DNA of 25,452 nt, from positions 1-25,452 of the forward strand of contig JABFRZ010000432.1 in assembly GCA_013140785.1 (NCBI GenBank). The letters are read 5' to 3'. Made by a program: the position numbers and the translations under genes. Position 1 is the stretch's first letter. Each line of letters starts with the position of its first letter. The notes under the pieces were generated by a model. That model was not told the DNA's origin, ran no database searches, and was given only the letters and a program-made list of their open reading frames with translations. The stretch comes from Planctomycetota bacterium. Its GTDB lineage: Bacteria; Planctomycetota; UBA1135; GCA-002686595. Positions 7,785 through 15,889 of this stretch are shown in pieces.

Positions 7785-8099
7785 TCAGCCGCTGATCACG
7801 GCGAGGACGTCGCCCTCGCTCATGATCAGGAACTCTTCGCCCTGGTACTTGACCTCGGTGCCCGCGTAGGAGGTGAACAGCACGCGGTCGCCGACCTTGA
7901 GCGTCATCTTCTGGCGCTCGCCCTTGTCGTTCACCTTGCCGTCGCCCACGGCCAGGATGCGCCCTTCCTTGGGCTTGTCCTTGGCGGTCTCGGGCAGGAG
8001 GATCCCGCCGGCGGTCTTCTCCTCGGCTTCGGCGCGCTGCACGATCACGCGGTCGCCCAGGGGCTGGAGGTTGAGCTTGGTCTTGGTCTTGGTGGTCAT
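7785..8099 (-). CDS. groES: co-chaperonin GroES (10 kDa)
   Basis: 104 residues with the whole Cpn10 fold: LQPLGDRVIVQRAEAEEKTAGGILLPETAKDKP (mobile loop included), then GRILAVGDGKV, VGDRVLFTSYAGTEV, and the closing EEFLIMSEGDVLAVI. It forms the heptameric lid of GroEL. The N-terminus has a short extra Lys/Thr stretch (MTTKTKTKLN). The ATG at 8099 has no clear Shine-Dalgarno sequence. No CIRCE repeat (TTAGCACTC-N9-GAGTGCTAA) is visible upstream, so HrcA control of the usual kind is not supported. The gene lies 79 bases downstream of a response regulator on the same strand. Confidence 0.97.
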   Translation of the reverse strand: MTTKTKTKLNLQPLGDRVIVQRAEAEEKTAGGILLPETAKDKPKEGRILAVGDGKVNDKGERQKMTLKVGDRVLFTSYAGTEVKYQGEEFLIMSEGDVLAVISG

Positions 8100-8141
8100 C
8101 GCTTTATCGTGGAGGTCTGAAGGGACTACTGGGGGCGTGAA

Positions 8142-8160
8142 CCGCGCCGCGCGGTGCGGC
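8142..8160 (-). terminator. GC-rich hairpin between response regulator and groES
   Basis: CCGCGCC and GGTGCGG can pair (7 bp including one G-U) around a 4-base loop, just after the response-regulator stop. There is no T-tract. It may separate the regulator transcript from groESL. Weak. Confidence 0.3.
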
Positions 8161-8178
8161 GTGGTCGATCGATGGACG

Positions 8179-8583
8179 TCAGTTGTCGCGGTGGCTGAGA
8201 TCCGGGGGCAGGCCGAGCGCGATACACACGATGCGCCGCAGCACCACGGGCTCGACCGGCTTCTTCAGGCACGCGAAGGCGCCCGCGGACAGCACCTCCT
8301 GCTCGAGGTCCAGCGACCAGCGCCCGGAGTACACGATGCAGGGGAGTGTCTTGTTGAAGCCGCGCAGGAGCGGGATGGCCTGCATGCCGGTGTAGCCCGG
8401 CATGTGCATGTCGAGCAGCGCCGCGTCGATGCGCGTACCGCGCACGAGCTCGACCGCTTCCGTGCCGGTCGCGGCGTGCAGGATCTCGAGCCCGAGGTCG
8501 TCGAGCAGCTCGGCGACGCCGAGACGGACCTCGCGGTCGTCGTCGGCCACCAAGATGCGGCGCTGGATCGAGCTCAGGGGCAT
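8179..8583 (-). CDS. single-domain response regulator (CheY-like receiver)
   Basis: 134 residues from the ATG at 8583; upstream codons in frame are Pro/Arg shadow. It is one receiver domain with no output domain. The acidic pocket is ADDD near 13-16, the phospho-acceptor is Asp58 in ALLDMHMPG, the switch Ser86 lies in IVYSGR, and Lys108 lies in CLKKPVEP. Such proteins pass phosphate within a relay or act by protein contact. No histidine kinase is nearby. It is transcribed toward groESL with a 79-base gap, so a common transcript is possible but unproved. No Shine-Dalgarno sequence is evident. Confidence 0.88.
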   Translation of the reverse strand: MPLSSIQRRILVADDDREVRLGVAELLDDLGLEILHAATGTEAVELVRGTRIDAALLDMHMPGYTGMQAIPLLRGFNKTLPCIVYSGRWSLDLEQEVLSAGAFACLKKPVEPVVLRRIVCIALGLPPDLSHRDN

Positions 8584-8929
8584 GGAAGGTGGGGAAGCGG
8601 GACGTGGGGGTGCCCGCTCGGCGGCGCCGCCAAAGCAAAGCTCATGCCGGGTTGGTGTCGGAGGGTCGGCCGGCGTGCGTGGCACAAGTCCAGTGCCGAT
8701 CGAGGGTTGGGGACGGGCTCCTGGAGGCTGGGCCGAGTCGCGCCCGGCTCGCTGTCAGACTGGCAGCCGGCCACCGGGGCAGTCGGGCGAGCTGTCAGGA
8801 TGACAGGAGGAGTCGCAGCTCGGGCACCCTCCTCGATCGCACCGCGGGGGTGCCACCCTAGCTCTTCGCCAGCCAAGGCGCGTGCGCCCGTCTCGGCGAG
8901 CGGGTATCCCATCGCGAGATCCTCGACGA
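8584..8929. promoter_or_regulatory. divergent intergenic region with two spaced palindromic sites
   Basis: This region separates the response regulator (reverse) from the dipeptidase (forward). It holds CTGTCAGGATGACAG at 8792-8806, a perfect 6-bp inverted repeat around GGA, and a degenerate copy CTGTCAGACTGGCAG at 8752-8766. The two start exactly 40 bp apart. GGCAC-N7-GTGCC lies at 8681-8697. These look like operator half-sites for a dimeric regulator, but no regulator can be named. Confidence 0.4.
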
Positions 8930-10090
8930 ATGCCTGCTCCGCCCTCGATCTCAGCGCGCGTCCGTGCCCTGCTCGCACGTCGCCCCGTGTTCGATGCCCA
9001 CGTGGACGCGATCGGCTTCGCGGCCGACCTCGGGCACGACCTCGGCACGCTCACGCCCGGCCAATTCGATCTCGTGCGCGCGGCCGAGGGCGGGCTCGGC
9101 ACGTGGGTCGTGGTGTGCTGGCCCGATCCGGCGCTGCATCTCGAGCGCAGCTTCGCGCGCACGAGCGAGATGCTGGTTGCCGCGCACGCGCTCGCCGAGC
9201 GCCATCCCGCGCGTTTCCGGCTGGTCGGGAACGGCGCCGAACTCGATGCCGCGCACGCGGCCGGCGCAATCGCGGGCATCGCCGGGATCGAGGGCGGCCA
9301 CGCGCTCGAGCAGAGCCTCGCGAAGCTCGAGTGGTTCTTCGAGCGCGGTCTGCGTGTCATGACCCTGGTGTGGAACAACCACCTCGCCTGGATCCGCTCG
9401 TGCCAGGGCGGCGCGGGCCCGGGCGTGCCGGAGGGCCTCTCCTCCTTCGGCCACGAGGTCGTGCGGCGCATGAACGAGCTCGGGATCGTGGTGGATCTTT
9501 CGCACGCGGGCGAGCGCTCGTTCTTCGACGCGCTGGAGACGAGCACGCGGCCGGCGATGGCGAGCCACTCGGGCTGCAAGTCGCTGCACGACCATCCGCG
9601 CAACCTGAGCGACGAGCAAATGCGCGCGCTCGCGCAGCAGGGCGGCGTGGTCGGGATCGTGTTCCACCCGGGCTTCCTCGATGCCGGCGCGCGCGCCGAG
9701 GAGGCGCGCGTGCGCCAGCTTTCGGCCTACGCCGAGCTCCGAGAGGCCGACCCGGCCGCGAAGTTCCTCGCGCAGCAGCGCCTGATGCGCGCGCAGGCCG
9801 CGCCGCTCCCGGCCGGACGCCTGGTCGAGCACGTCGAACACGCGGTCCTTGTTGCCGGTATCGATCACGTGGGCCTCGGCTCCGACTACGACGGCATCGA
9901 GCGCGCGCCCGAGGGTCTCGAGGACGCGCGCGGCTACGCCGTCCTGGCCGAGCTGCTGGCGCGGCGTGGCTTCGGCGACGACGACCTCGTGAAGATCCTG
10001 GGCGGCAACATGGAGCGCGTGTTCCGCGCCGCGACCGGGGCCGGGACGCGCGCGGCCGAGAGCCACGTCCCGCTGCCCCTGCCCTGCTGA
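8930..10090 (+). CDS. membrane dipeptidase family (peptidase M19, renal dipeptidase-like)
   Basis: 386 residues from the ATG at 8930; the in-frame GTG at 8882 adds only an Arg-rich stretch. The binuclear zinc site of M19 is readable in order: His24-x-Asp26 in FDAHVDA, bridging Glu121 in GIEGGHA, His192 in DLSHAG, His213 in ASHSGCK, then HPRNLSDEQ and the Asp of GLGSDYDGI. The family cleaves dipeptides, including D-amino-acid-containing ones. No signal peptide is seen, so a cytosolic role is likely. A compact hairpin follows the stop. The upstream region has paired palindromes that could be operators. Confidence 0.9.
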   Translation: MPAPPSISARVRALLARRPVFDAHVDAIGFAADLGHDLGTLTPGQFDLVRAAEGGLGTWVVVCWPDPALHLERSFARTSEMLVAAHALAERHPARFRLVGNGAELDAAHAAGAIAGIAGIEGGHALEQSLAKLEWFFERGLRVMTLVWNNHLAWIRSCQGGAGPGVPEGLSSFGHEVVRRMNELGIVVDLSHAGERSFFDALETSTRPAMASHSGCKSLHDHPRNLSDEQMRALAQQGGVVGIVFHPGFLDAGARAEEARVRQLSAYAELREADPAAKFLAQQRLMRAQAAPLPAGRLVEHVEHAVLVAGIDHVGLGSDYDGIERAPEGLEDARGYAVLAELLARRGFGDDDLVKILGGNMERVFRAATGAGTRAAESHVPLPLPC

Positions 10091-10091
10091 G

Positions 10092-10108
10092 CTCTTCCGC
10101 GGGAAGAG
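10092..10108 (+). terminator. short hairpin after the dipeptidase gene
   Basis: CTCTTCC, loop GCG, GGAAGAG form a perfect 7-bp stem starting 2 bases after the stop codon. No T-tract follows, so termination strength is uncertain. Confidence 0.4.
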
Positions 10109-10180
10109 AGAAATGGTCTTTCACGGGCGGACGGTCTCGCCGTCGGTCTCGCAACGTCCCCGAACCGGGAGGCCTTTCCG

Positions 10181-11788
10181 ATGCCCACCACCACCGAACC
10201 CTCGTCCAGCGCGGCGCGAATGCAGGCCATCGAGCGCGTTCGCCGTCCCCGCTGGGCGCCGGATCTCGCGCCGCTGCAGGGCTTGGCGCAGTCTTCCCCG
10301 CTCCCCCCACGCAGCCTCCGCCGGCTCGTCGCGGCGGCGACAGGCGGCGCGAGCACACTTCAACAGCCCCTGAAGTTGCCGCGCCGTGATCCGCTGCTGG
10401 CGCTCGTGCAGCGCAGCACGCAGGGCTTCGAGCTCGGCGAGTACCAGCGCGCGCAGGCCCTGGGCTACCCGGCATACCTGGCGGAGCAACTCGAGCCCTT
10501 CACGCTCGACGACTCTGGGCTCGACGCACGCCTGGCGAGCTACACGACGCTCGGCATGAGCCCGAAGCAGCTCTTCGACGGCTTCCCTGACGACATAGGG
10601 ACGCCGATCATCGAGCTCAAGGGTTCGCTGATCCTGCGCGCCGTGTACTCGCGTCGCCAGCTCTACGAGCGCATGTGCGAGTTCTGGCGCGACCACTTCC
10701 ACATCGACCACAACAAGGGCGACGTCGAGTGGGCGCTCTTGCCCGAGCACGAGCTCACCGTCATCCGCCCGCACGCGCTCGGGAAGTTCCCCGACATGCT
10801 GCGCGCCTCGGCTTTCAGCCCGGCGATGCAGTATTACCTCGACAACTGGCTCAACGTGCGCGGCGCGCCGCAGGAGAACTACGCGCGCGAGCTGCTCGAG
10901 CTGCACACCCTGGGCGTGCACGGCGGCTACAGCGAGGTGGACGTCAAGGAGGTCGCCAAGTGCTTCACCGGCTGGACGTTGAACGTGGACTCCGGCTCGC
11001 CGGACTTCCTGCGCACCGTGTTCGTGCCGGTGCTGCACACGCCGGGGCCGAAGTTCGTGCTCGGGAACGCCATACCGAGTTCGCCCGCGAGCGAGAACGC
11101 GCGGCGCGTGCTGGATCTCCTGGCGCTGCACCCGAGCACGGCGCGCTTCATTGCGAAGAAGCTCACGGCCTGGCTGCTCACTCCGGCGCCGTCGGCGGAG
11201 CTGGTCGAGCGCGTGGCCGCGACCTACCTCGCGACCGGCGGCGACATCCGCGCCATGCTGCGCGTGATCCTCGCGCGCGAGAACCTGGCCGGAGTCGTGC
11301 CCGTGCTGGCGCCGAAGTTTCGACGCCCGTTCCACCTCGTGACCTCGATCCTGCGCGCGCTCGGAGCGCACGTGAGCGATCCGCTCTATCCGCTCCTGCT
11401 CCTGTACCTCATGGGGCATCCGCCGCTCGACAAGGTGACGCCCGATGGGTACCCGGACACGCTCGCGGCCTGGGGGCGCTCGCTGCTGCCGCGCTGGAAT
11501 GCCGCCAGCCTGCTGGTCGCAGGCGGAAGCCCGTTCCCCGGCCGCGGCACGCTGCCGGGCGTGCGCTTCCCGGGCGAGCGCCTGTCCACGCTGCTCGAGC
11601 TCGGCCGCCGGCCCGATCCGGCCGGGCTCGCGGAGAAAATCAACTCGCGTCTGCTGGGCGGCGCGCTCGACGCGTTCGAGGAGGCGAGCTTGCAAGCGTT
11701 CCTCGACGAGCGCGCGTTGCTCTTGGACGTGGATCTGTACGAGGCCATCGCGTTGGCCGTGTCGTTGCCCGGTTTCCAGTGGTTCTGA
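10181..11788 (+). CDS. DUF1800 family protein
   Basis: 535 residues with a strong ribosome binding site (GGGAGG at 10167-10172, 8-base spacer). DUF1800 landmarks are clear: ALGYPAYLAEQL near the N-terminus, MCEFWRDHFHIDHNKGD at about 165-181, NYARELLELHTLGVHGGYSEVDVKEVAKCFTGWTL at about 233-267, and a helical C-terminal half. DUF1800 genes are almost always paired with a DUF1501 gene, as here with a 16-base gap. The biochemical role of the pair is unknown; it is often linked to cell-surface or secreted complexes. No signal peptide is visible, so it may travel with the Tat-exported partner; that is inference. Confidence 0.9.
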   Translation: MPTTTEPSSSAARMQAIERVRRPRWAPDLAPLQGLAQSSPLPPRSLRRLVAAATGGASTLQQPLKLPRRDPLLALVQRSTQGFELGEYQRAQALGYPAYLAEQLEPFTLDDSGLDARLASYTTLGMSPKQLFDGFPDDIGTPIIELKGSLILRAVYSRRQLYERMCEFWRDHFHIDHNKGDVEWALLPEHELTVIRPHALGKFPDMLRASAFSPAMQYYLDNWLNVRGAPQENYARELLELHTLGVHGGYSEVDVKEVAKCFTGWTLNVDSGSPDFLRTVFVPVLHTPGPKFVLGNAIPSSPASENARRVLDLLALHPSTARFIAKKLTAWLLTPAPSAELVERVAATYLATGGDIRAMLRVILARENLAGVVPVLAPKFRRPFHLVTSILRALGAHVSDPLYPLLLLYLMGHPPLDKVTPDGYPDTLAAWGRSLLPRWNAASLLVAGGSPFPGRGTLPGVRFPGERLSTLLELGRRPDPAGLAEKINSRLLGGALDAFEEASLQAFLDERALLLDVDLYEAIALAVSLPGFQWF

Positions 11789-11804
11789 GGCAGGAGGTGC
11801 AAAC

Positions 11805-13067
11805 GTGAACGACGCGCAGCGAGAGCTTGGTCCCGACCTGTCCCGAAGAGCGCTGCTCGGCGGCGTGGGCGTCCTGGCGAGCACGGCGCTCGTCACGAGT
11901 CAGGCGGCGGCGCAGTCCGCACGCCGCAGCGCAAGCCGTCCGATCCTGGTGCAGCTGTTCCTGCGCGGCGCGATGGACGGCCTGACCACGGTCGTGCCCT
12001 ACGGCGACGGCGACTACTACGTCGCGCGCCCGACGCTCGCCGTGCCGCCGCCGGGTCCCCTGAACGGTACGCGCGACCTCGACGGCTTCTTCGGGCTCGC
12101 GCCGGCAGCGGCGCGGCTGCTCACTCCCTACCAGAACGGACACCTCGCGCTCGTGCATGCGTGCGGTTCGCTCGACCCGACGCGCTCGCATTTCGACGCC
12201 TTCGCGCGCATGGAGTTCGGCGATCCGAACCTGCCGGTCGGGTTGGTGGATGACGGCTGGATCGCGCGCTATCTGAGCGCGGTCGCCCCGCTCGGCGGTC
12301 CGCTGCGCGCGATCGGGGTGGGGGACCTCCTGCCGCTGTCGCTCGCGGGTGCGGAGGACGCGCTGCCGATCTCGAATCCGGCGAGCTTCCTGTTCCCCGG
12401 GCGGCCCGAGAGTGCGACGCGGCGCGTGACGCGGATCGCGGAGACGCACGCGCGGCGCCGAGGTCTGGTCGGCGCTGCCGCGCTCGGCACGCTCGACTCG
12501 ATCGCGCTGCTCGCGGGCGTGGGCTTCGCCGGCTACGTGCCTGCGAACGGCGCGCAGTACCCGGCCACGCAGCTCGGCGCGCGCCTCCGTAGCGCCGCGG
12601 CGCTCGTCAAGGCCGGCGTGGGCGTCGAGGTGATCACGATCGACTTCGAGGGCTGGGACCTGCACGCTGCGCTCGGGCCGCTCGACGGCGCCATGGCGGC
12701 CCTGCTCGACGAGCTCACACGCGCGCTCGAGGCCTTCTATCTCGACCTGCTCGCGCACCTCGACGAGTACGTGCTCGTGTGCCTGTCCGAGTTCGGCCGA
12801 CGCGTCGAGGAGAACGCGAGCGCCGGCACCGACCACGGCCACGGCAACGCGCTCTTCGTGCTGGGCGGCGGCGTGAACGGCGGCCAGGTGATCTCGAACT
12901 GGCCCGGCCTCGCGCCGGCCGCACTCGACAACGGCGACCTCGCGATCACGACCGACTACCGCGACGTGCTGGGCGAGATCCTGGCGCGGCGCCTCGGCGT
13001 CGGGCCGGCGGGCTTGGCGACGATCTTCCCACAGCACACGTTCACGAGCGTGGGCGTGGCCGTGTAG
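11805..13067 (+). CDS. DUF1501 family protein, Tat-exported
   Basis: 420 residues from a GTG at 11805, preceded by AGGAGG (11792-11797) with a 7-base spacer, which fixes the start. The N-terminus LSRRALLGGVGVLASTALVTSQAAAQ is a twin-arginine signal ending in an Ala-x-Ala-type cleavage site. The mature part has the sulfatase/alkaline-phosphatase-like DUF1501 features: LVQLFLRGAMDGLTTVVPYGD, the GWDLHAAL block near 280, and EFGRRVEENASAGTDHGHGN near 330, which likely supplies metal or substrate ligands. It is translationally close to the DUF1800 gene and the two are surely one operon. No enzymatic activity is established for the family. Confidence 0.92.
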   Translation: MNDAQRELGPDLSRRALLGGVGVLASTALVTSQAAAQSARRSASRPILVQLFLRGAMDGLTTVVPYGDGDYYVARPTLAVPPPGPLNGTRDLDGFFGLAPAAARLLTPYQNGHLALVHACGSLDPTRSHFDAFARMEFGDPNLPVGLVDDGWIARYLSAVAPLGGPLRAIGVGDLLPLSLAGAEDALPISNPASFLFPGRPESATRRVTRIAETHARRRGLVGAAALGTLDSIALLAGVGFAGYVPANGAQYPATQLGARLRSAAALVKAGVGVEVITIDFEGWDLHAALGPLDGAMAALLDELTRALEAFYLDLLAHLDEYVLVCLSEFGRRVEENASAGTDHGHGNALFVLGGGVNGGQVISNWPGLAPAALDNGDLAITTDYRDVLGEILARRLGVGPAGLATIFPQHTFTSVGVAV

Positions 13068-13161
13068 GGCGCCCAGGCCGACGTTTTTCTCGACGGACCC
13101 GAAACCCGTTGGAGAGCTGGTGGGTCCTCGGCGCGTGTCATCCGACGCCTGAGGAACCCCC

Positions 13162-13581
13162 ATGAAACTCGACTTCAGCACGATCGAGGACTCCGAGTCC
13201 TTCATCTCCATCCCCGAAGGCACCTACCTCTGCCGCATCGCCGAGGTGCGCGAGAGCCTCACGCGTGACGGCAGCCCGCGCTGGTCGCTGCGGCTCGAGG
13301 TGGCCGAGGGCGATTATGCCGGGCGCACGGCGGCCTGGGACTCGCTCGTCTTCAGCGAGCGCGGCTTGCCGCGCGTCAAGCACGTGCTCGCGCTGCTCGG
13401 CTTCGACGTCACCGGCACGGTCGAGCTCCTGCCTGGCGACCTCGTGGACCTGCGCGCGCGCGCCCAGTGCATGATCGAGGAGTACGAGGACCGCCTCACC
13501 GGCAAGCGCCAACGCCGCCTGCGCGTGCCGTACTCCGGCTACGAGAGCGCGAACGGCAATGGCAACGGGCGCCATCGTTGA
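13162..13581 (+). CDS. DUF669-like protein (phage-type)
   Basis: 139 residues with a GAGGAA motif just upstream of the ATG. The pattern is IPEGTYLCRIAEVRES, then DGSPRWSLRLEVAEGDYAGRTAAWDSLVFSERGLPRVKHVLALLGFD, then LLPGDLVDLRARAQCMIEEY. It matches my memory of DUF669, an OB-fold-like protein often found beside phage recombination and single-stranded-DNA-binding genes. The C-terminus is a short Asn/Gly tail (NGNGNGRHR). The gene lies 67 bases upstream of ligA, on the same strand. A role in DNA metabolism is inference from family and neighbour. I am moderately sure of the family. Confidence 0.7.
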   Translation: MKLDFSTIEDSESFISIPEGTYLCRIAEVRESLTRDGSPRWSLRLEVAEGDYAGRTAAWDSLVFSERGLPRVKHVLALLGFDVTGTVELLPGDLVDLRARAQCMIEEYEDRLTGKRQRRLRVPYSGYESANGNGNGRHR

Positions 13582-13633
13582 GCGGCGCTTGCCGGGCGCG
13601 AACTCGAGTTCGAGCGCTGCGCCCCTCGTCCGG

Positions 13634-13639
13634 TATCCT
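13634..13639 (+). promoter_or_regulatory. putative -10 element (TATCCT) of ligA
   Basis: TATCCT preceded by GG lies exactly 9 bases before the ligA ATG, implying a transcript with almost no leader. No Shine-Dalgarno sequence is present. No clear -35 was found. Confidence 0.45.
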
Positions 13640-13648
13640 GCGCCGCGA

Positions 13649-15871
13649 ATGAGCGTCGGGAAGGGCACGATCGAGCAGGCCGCGAAGCTGCGGGCCGAGC
13701 TCCAGCGGCACGACCGGCTCTACTACATCGAGTCGCGCACCGAGATCTCGGACGCGGAGTACGACGAGCTCTTTCGGCGGCTGAAGGAGCTCGAGCAGCG
13801 CCACCCCGAGCTGGTGACGCCCGACAGTCCGACCCAGCGCGTCGGGGCGCCGCTGGCGGAGGGCCAGGGCTTCGCACGGGTGCGGCACGAGGTGCCGATG
13901 CTCTCGATCGACTCGCTGTTCACGGTCGAGGAGGTGCGCGAGTTCGAGGAGAAGCTGCGGCGTTTCCTGAAGACGCCCGAGGGCGAGCCCTTCGATTGGG
14001 CGGTCGAGCCCAAGTTCGACGGCGTGAGCATCGCGCTCTTCTACGAGCACGGACACTTCGTGCGCGGCGTGACGCGCGGCGACGGCGAGGTGGGTGAAGA
14101 CGTGACCGCCAACTTGCGCACGGTGCGCAATCTGCCGCTCGTGCTCGCCGCGAAGCCGCGCAAGCCGCCGGCGCTCCTCGAAGTGCGCGGCGAGGTCCTG
14201 ATGCGCCGCGCGGCCTTCCAGCGCTTCAACCAGCAGCGCGCCGAGCGCGGCGAGCCGGTGCTCGCCAACCCGCGTAACGCGACCTCGGGCGCTGTGCGGC
14301 GCAACGATCCGGCCGAGGTCAAGCGCTACCCGCTCGAGTTCCAAGCCTGGGCCGTGACCCAGGTCGAGGGCGCGCGCTTCGACACACACGCCGAGAGCGT
14401 CCAGGCCCTCTCTGACTGGGGCATTCCCACCTCGGAGCTCGGACGGATCGTGCGCGGCCTCGAAGCGGCCCTCGCCTTCCACGACGAGCTCGAGCCCCAG
14501 CGCTTCACGATCCCCTACGACGTGGACGGGATCGTGGCCAAGCTCGACGATCTGGCCCTGCGCGAGCGCCTGGGCACGACCTCACGCTCGACGCGCTGGC
14601 AATACGCGCACAAGTTCGCGGCGGTCGAGGCCACCAGCACCCTGCGCGCGATCGAGGTCATGGTCGGCACTTTCGGGCGCCTGACGCCGCGCGCGCACGT
14701 GGACCCGGTCGAGGTCGGCGGCGTGACCGTGCGCCACACGACGCTGCACAACGCCGACCACGTGGCGAAGCTCGGGCTCGCCCTCGGCGACCGCGTGTTC
14801 CTGGAACGCGCTGGCGACGTCATTCCGCAGGTCATGGGCGTCGCGAAGCCAGCCGAGGGCGAGGAACCGGCCGACTGGCGGGCGACGCTGCCTGCGGAGC
14901 TCTTCGACGACGCGAAGGGGGACGCGGTGAAGGAGGGCGCCGCGAAGGAGGGCGCGGCGAAGGAGGGCGCCGCGAAGGAGAGTGACGAGAAGGAGAGTGA
15001 CGAGAAGGAGAAGACAGCGACGAAGGTGCCGCGCCCGGGCGTGCAGTGTCGTTGGCGCGAGCGCTTCGTCGTGCCCGAGCATTGCCCCGCCTGCGGCACG
15101 CCAACGCTCGCCTCCGGCAAGTACTGGCTGTGCCCGAACGGCCTCGGATGCACGCCGCAGCTCGTCGGGCGTACCCAGCTCCTGTGCGGGCGTGGCGCGT
15201 TCGAGATCGAGCGCCTGGGTGAGAAGCTCATCCTGCAGCTCGTGCAGCACGGGATGGTCCAGACGCCCGCCGACGTGTTCCACCTCGAGCCCGCGAAGCT
15301 CATCGAGCTCGAGCGCTGGGGCGAGAAGAGCGTCGAGAACTTGGTGCGCGAGCTAGCGGAGCGAAGAGCGGCGCCCTTCGAGCGCTATCTCGTCGCGCTG
15401 GCGATCCCCGAGGTCGGCCCGGCGACCGCCCGGCTGCTCGCCCGACACTTCGCGACGCTCGCGGAGCTCGCCGCGGCCGACGAGGAGCGCCTGTTGCGCG
15501 TCGAGGGCATCGGGCCCGAAATGGCGCGCTCGATCACGGCCTGGTTCGTCGCTCCGCAGCACCAGGCCCTGATGAAGCGCCTGGCCGACGGCGGTGTGAC
15601 GATCGTCTACCCCGACCGCTCACTGCGCGCCACCGGCCGGCTCGCCGGCAAGACCGTGGTCTTCACCGGCACGCTCGCGAAGCTCTCGCGTGCCGAGGCC
15701 AAGCGCCTGGCCGAGGGCCTGGGCGCGCAGGTCACCTCGAGCGTCAGCCAGAACACTGACTTCGTGGTGGCCGGCGCCGACGCCGGCAGCAAGCGGAAGA
15801 AGGCCCTCGAGCTCGGGCTCACGGTCCTGGACGAGGCACAGTTCCTCGAGCTCGCACGCGGCGCCTCCTGA
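13649..15871 (+). CDS. ligA: NAD+-dependent DNA ligase LigA
   Basis: 740 residues, longer than the usual 670 or so. Domains in order are: Ia (HDRLYYIESRTEISDAEYDELF, NAD+ binding); the adenylation domain with nucleophile Lys122 in EPKFDG; the OB fold; a Cys4 zinc finger (CPACG, then CPNGLGC); helix-hairpin-helix repeats (EVGPATARLLARHF, RVEGIGPEMARS); and a C-terminal BRCT domain (GKTVVFTGTLAKLSRAEAKRLAEGLGA). It seals nicks during replication and repair. The extra length is a low-complexity insertion at residues about 428-457, between the OB fold and the zinc finger, made of six KE-x3 pentapeptides. The ATG at 13649 was chosen because of the TATCCT box 9 bases upstream and the family N-terminus; the frame extends upstream without homology. 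Confidence 0.97.
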   Translation: MSVGKGTIEQAAKLRAELQRHDRLYYIESRTEISDAEYDELFRRLKELEQRHPELVTPDSPTQRVGAPLAEGQGFARVRHEVPMLSIDSLFTVEEVREFEEKLRRFLKTPEGEPFDWAVEPKFDGVSIALFYEHGHFVRGVTRGDGEVGEDVTANLRTVRNLPLVLAAKPRKPPALLEVRGEVLMRRAAFQRFNQQRAERGEPVLANPRNATSGAVRRNDPAEVKRYPLEFQAWAVTQVEGARFDTHAESVQALSDWGIPTSELGRIVRGLEAALAFHDELEPQRFTIPYDVDGIVAKLDDLALRERLGTTSRSTRWQYAHKFAAVEATSTLRAIEVMVGTFGRLTPRAHVDPVEVGGVTVRHTTLHNADHVAKLGLALGDRVFLERAGDVIPQVMGVAKPAEGEEPADWRATLPAELFDDAKGDAVKEGAAKEGAAKEGAAKESDEKESDEKEKTATKVPRPGVQCRWRERFVVPEHCPACGTPTLASGKYWLCPNGLGCTPQLVGRTQLLCGRGAFEIERLGEKLILQLVQHGMVQTPADVFHLEPAKLIELERWGEKSVENLVRELAERRAAPFERYLVALAIPEVGPATARLLARHFATLAELAAADEERLLRVEGIGPEMARSITAWFVAPQHQALMKRLADGGVTIVYPDRSLRATGRLAGKTVVFTGTLAKLSRAEAKRLAEGLGAQVTSSVSQNTDFVVAGADAGSKRKKALELGLTVLDEAQFLELARGAS
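14930..15019 (+). repeat. six tandem 15-bp units within ligA
   Basis: Six units beginning AAGGAG encode KEGAA three times, KESDE twice and KEKTA once. Within each class the units are nearly identical at DNA level, so the array is recent and probably variable in length. Confidence 0.85.
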
Positions 15872-15889
15872 CGCGCTCTCGAACCAGCA

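Noticed and set aside
8100..8178. Possible CIRCE operator upstream of groES
   Set aside because: No TTAGCACTC-N9-GAGTGCTAA-like repeat is present; only a GC-rich hairpin was found.
10121..11896. Long reverse-strand ORF of about 590 codons opposite the DUF1800 gene
   Set aside because: Arg/His/Glu-rich translation with no domain; it is the antisense shadow of a clear gene. The same applies to long opposite-strand ORFs at 3689-5161, 6083-7795, 11640-13223 and 19497-21581.
15090..15150. Apparent irregular zinc-finger spacing in LigA
   Set aside because: C-x2-C followed by C-x5-C is the same last spacing as in E. coli LigA, so nothing is unusual.
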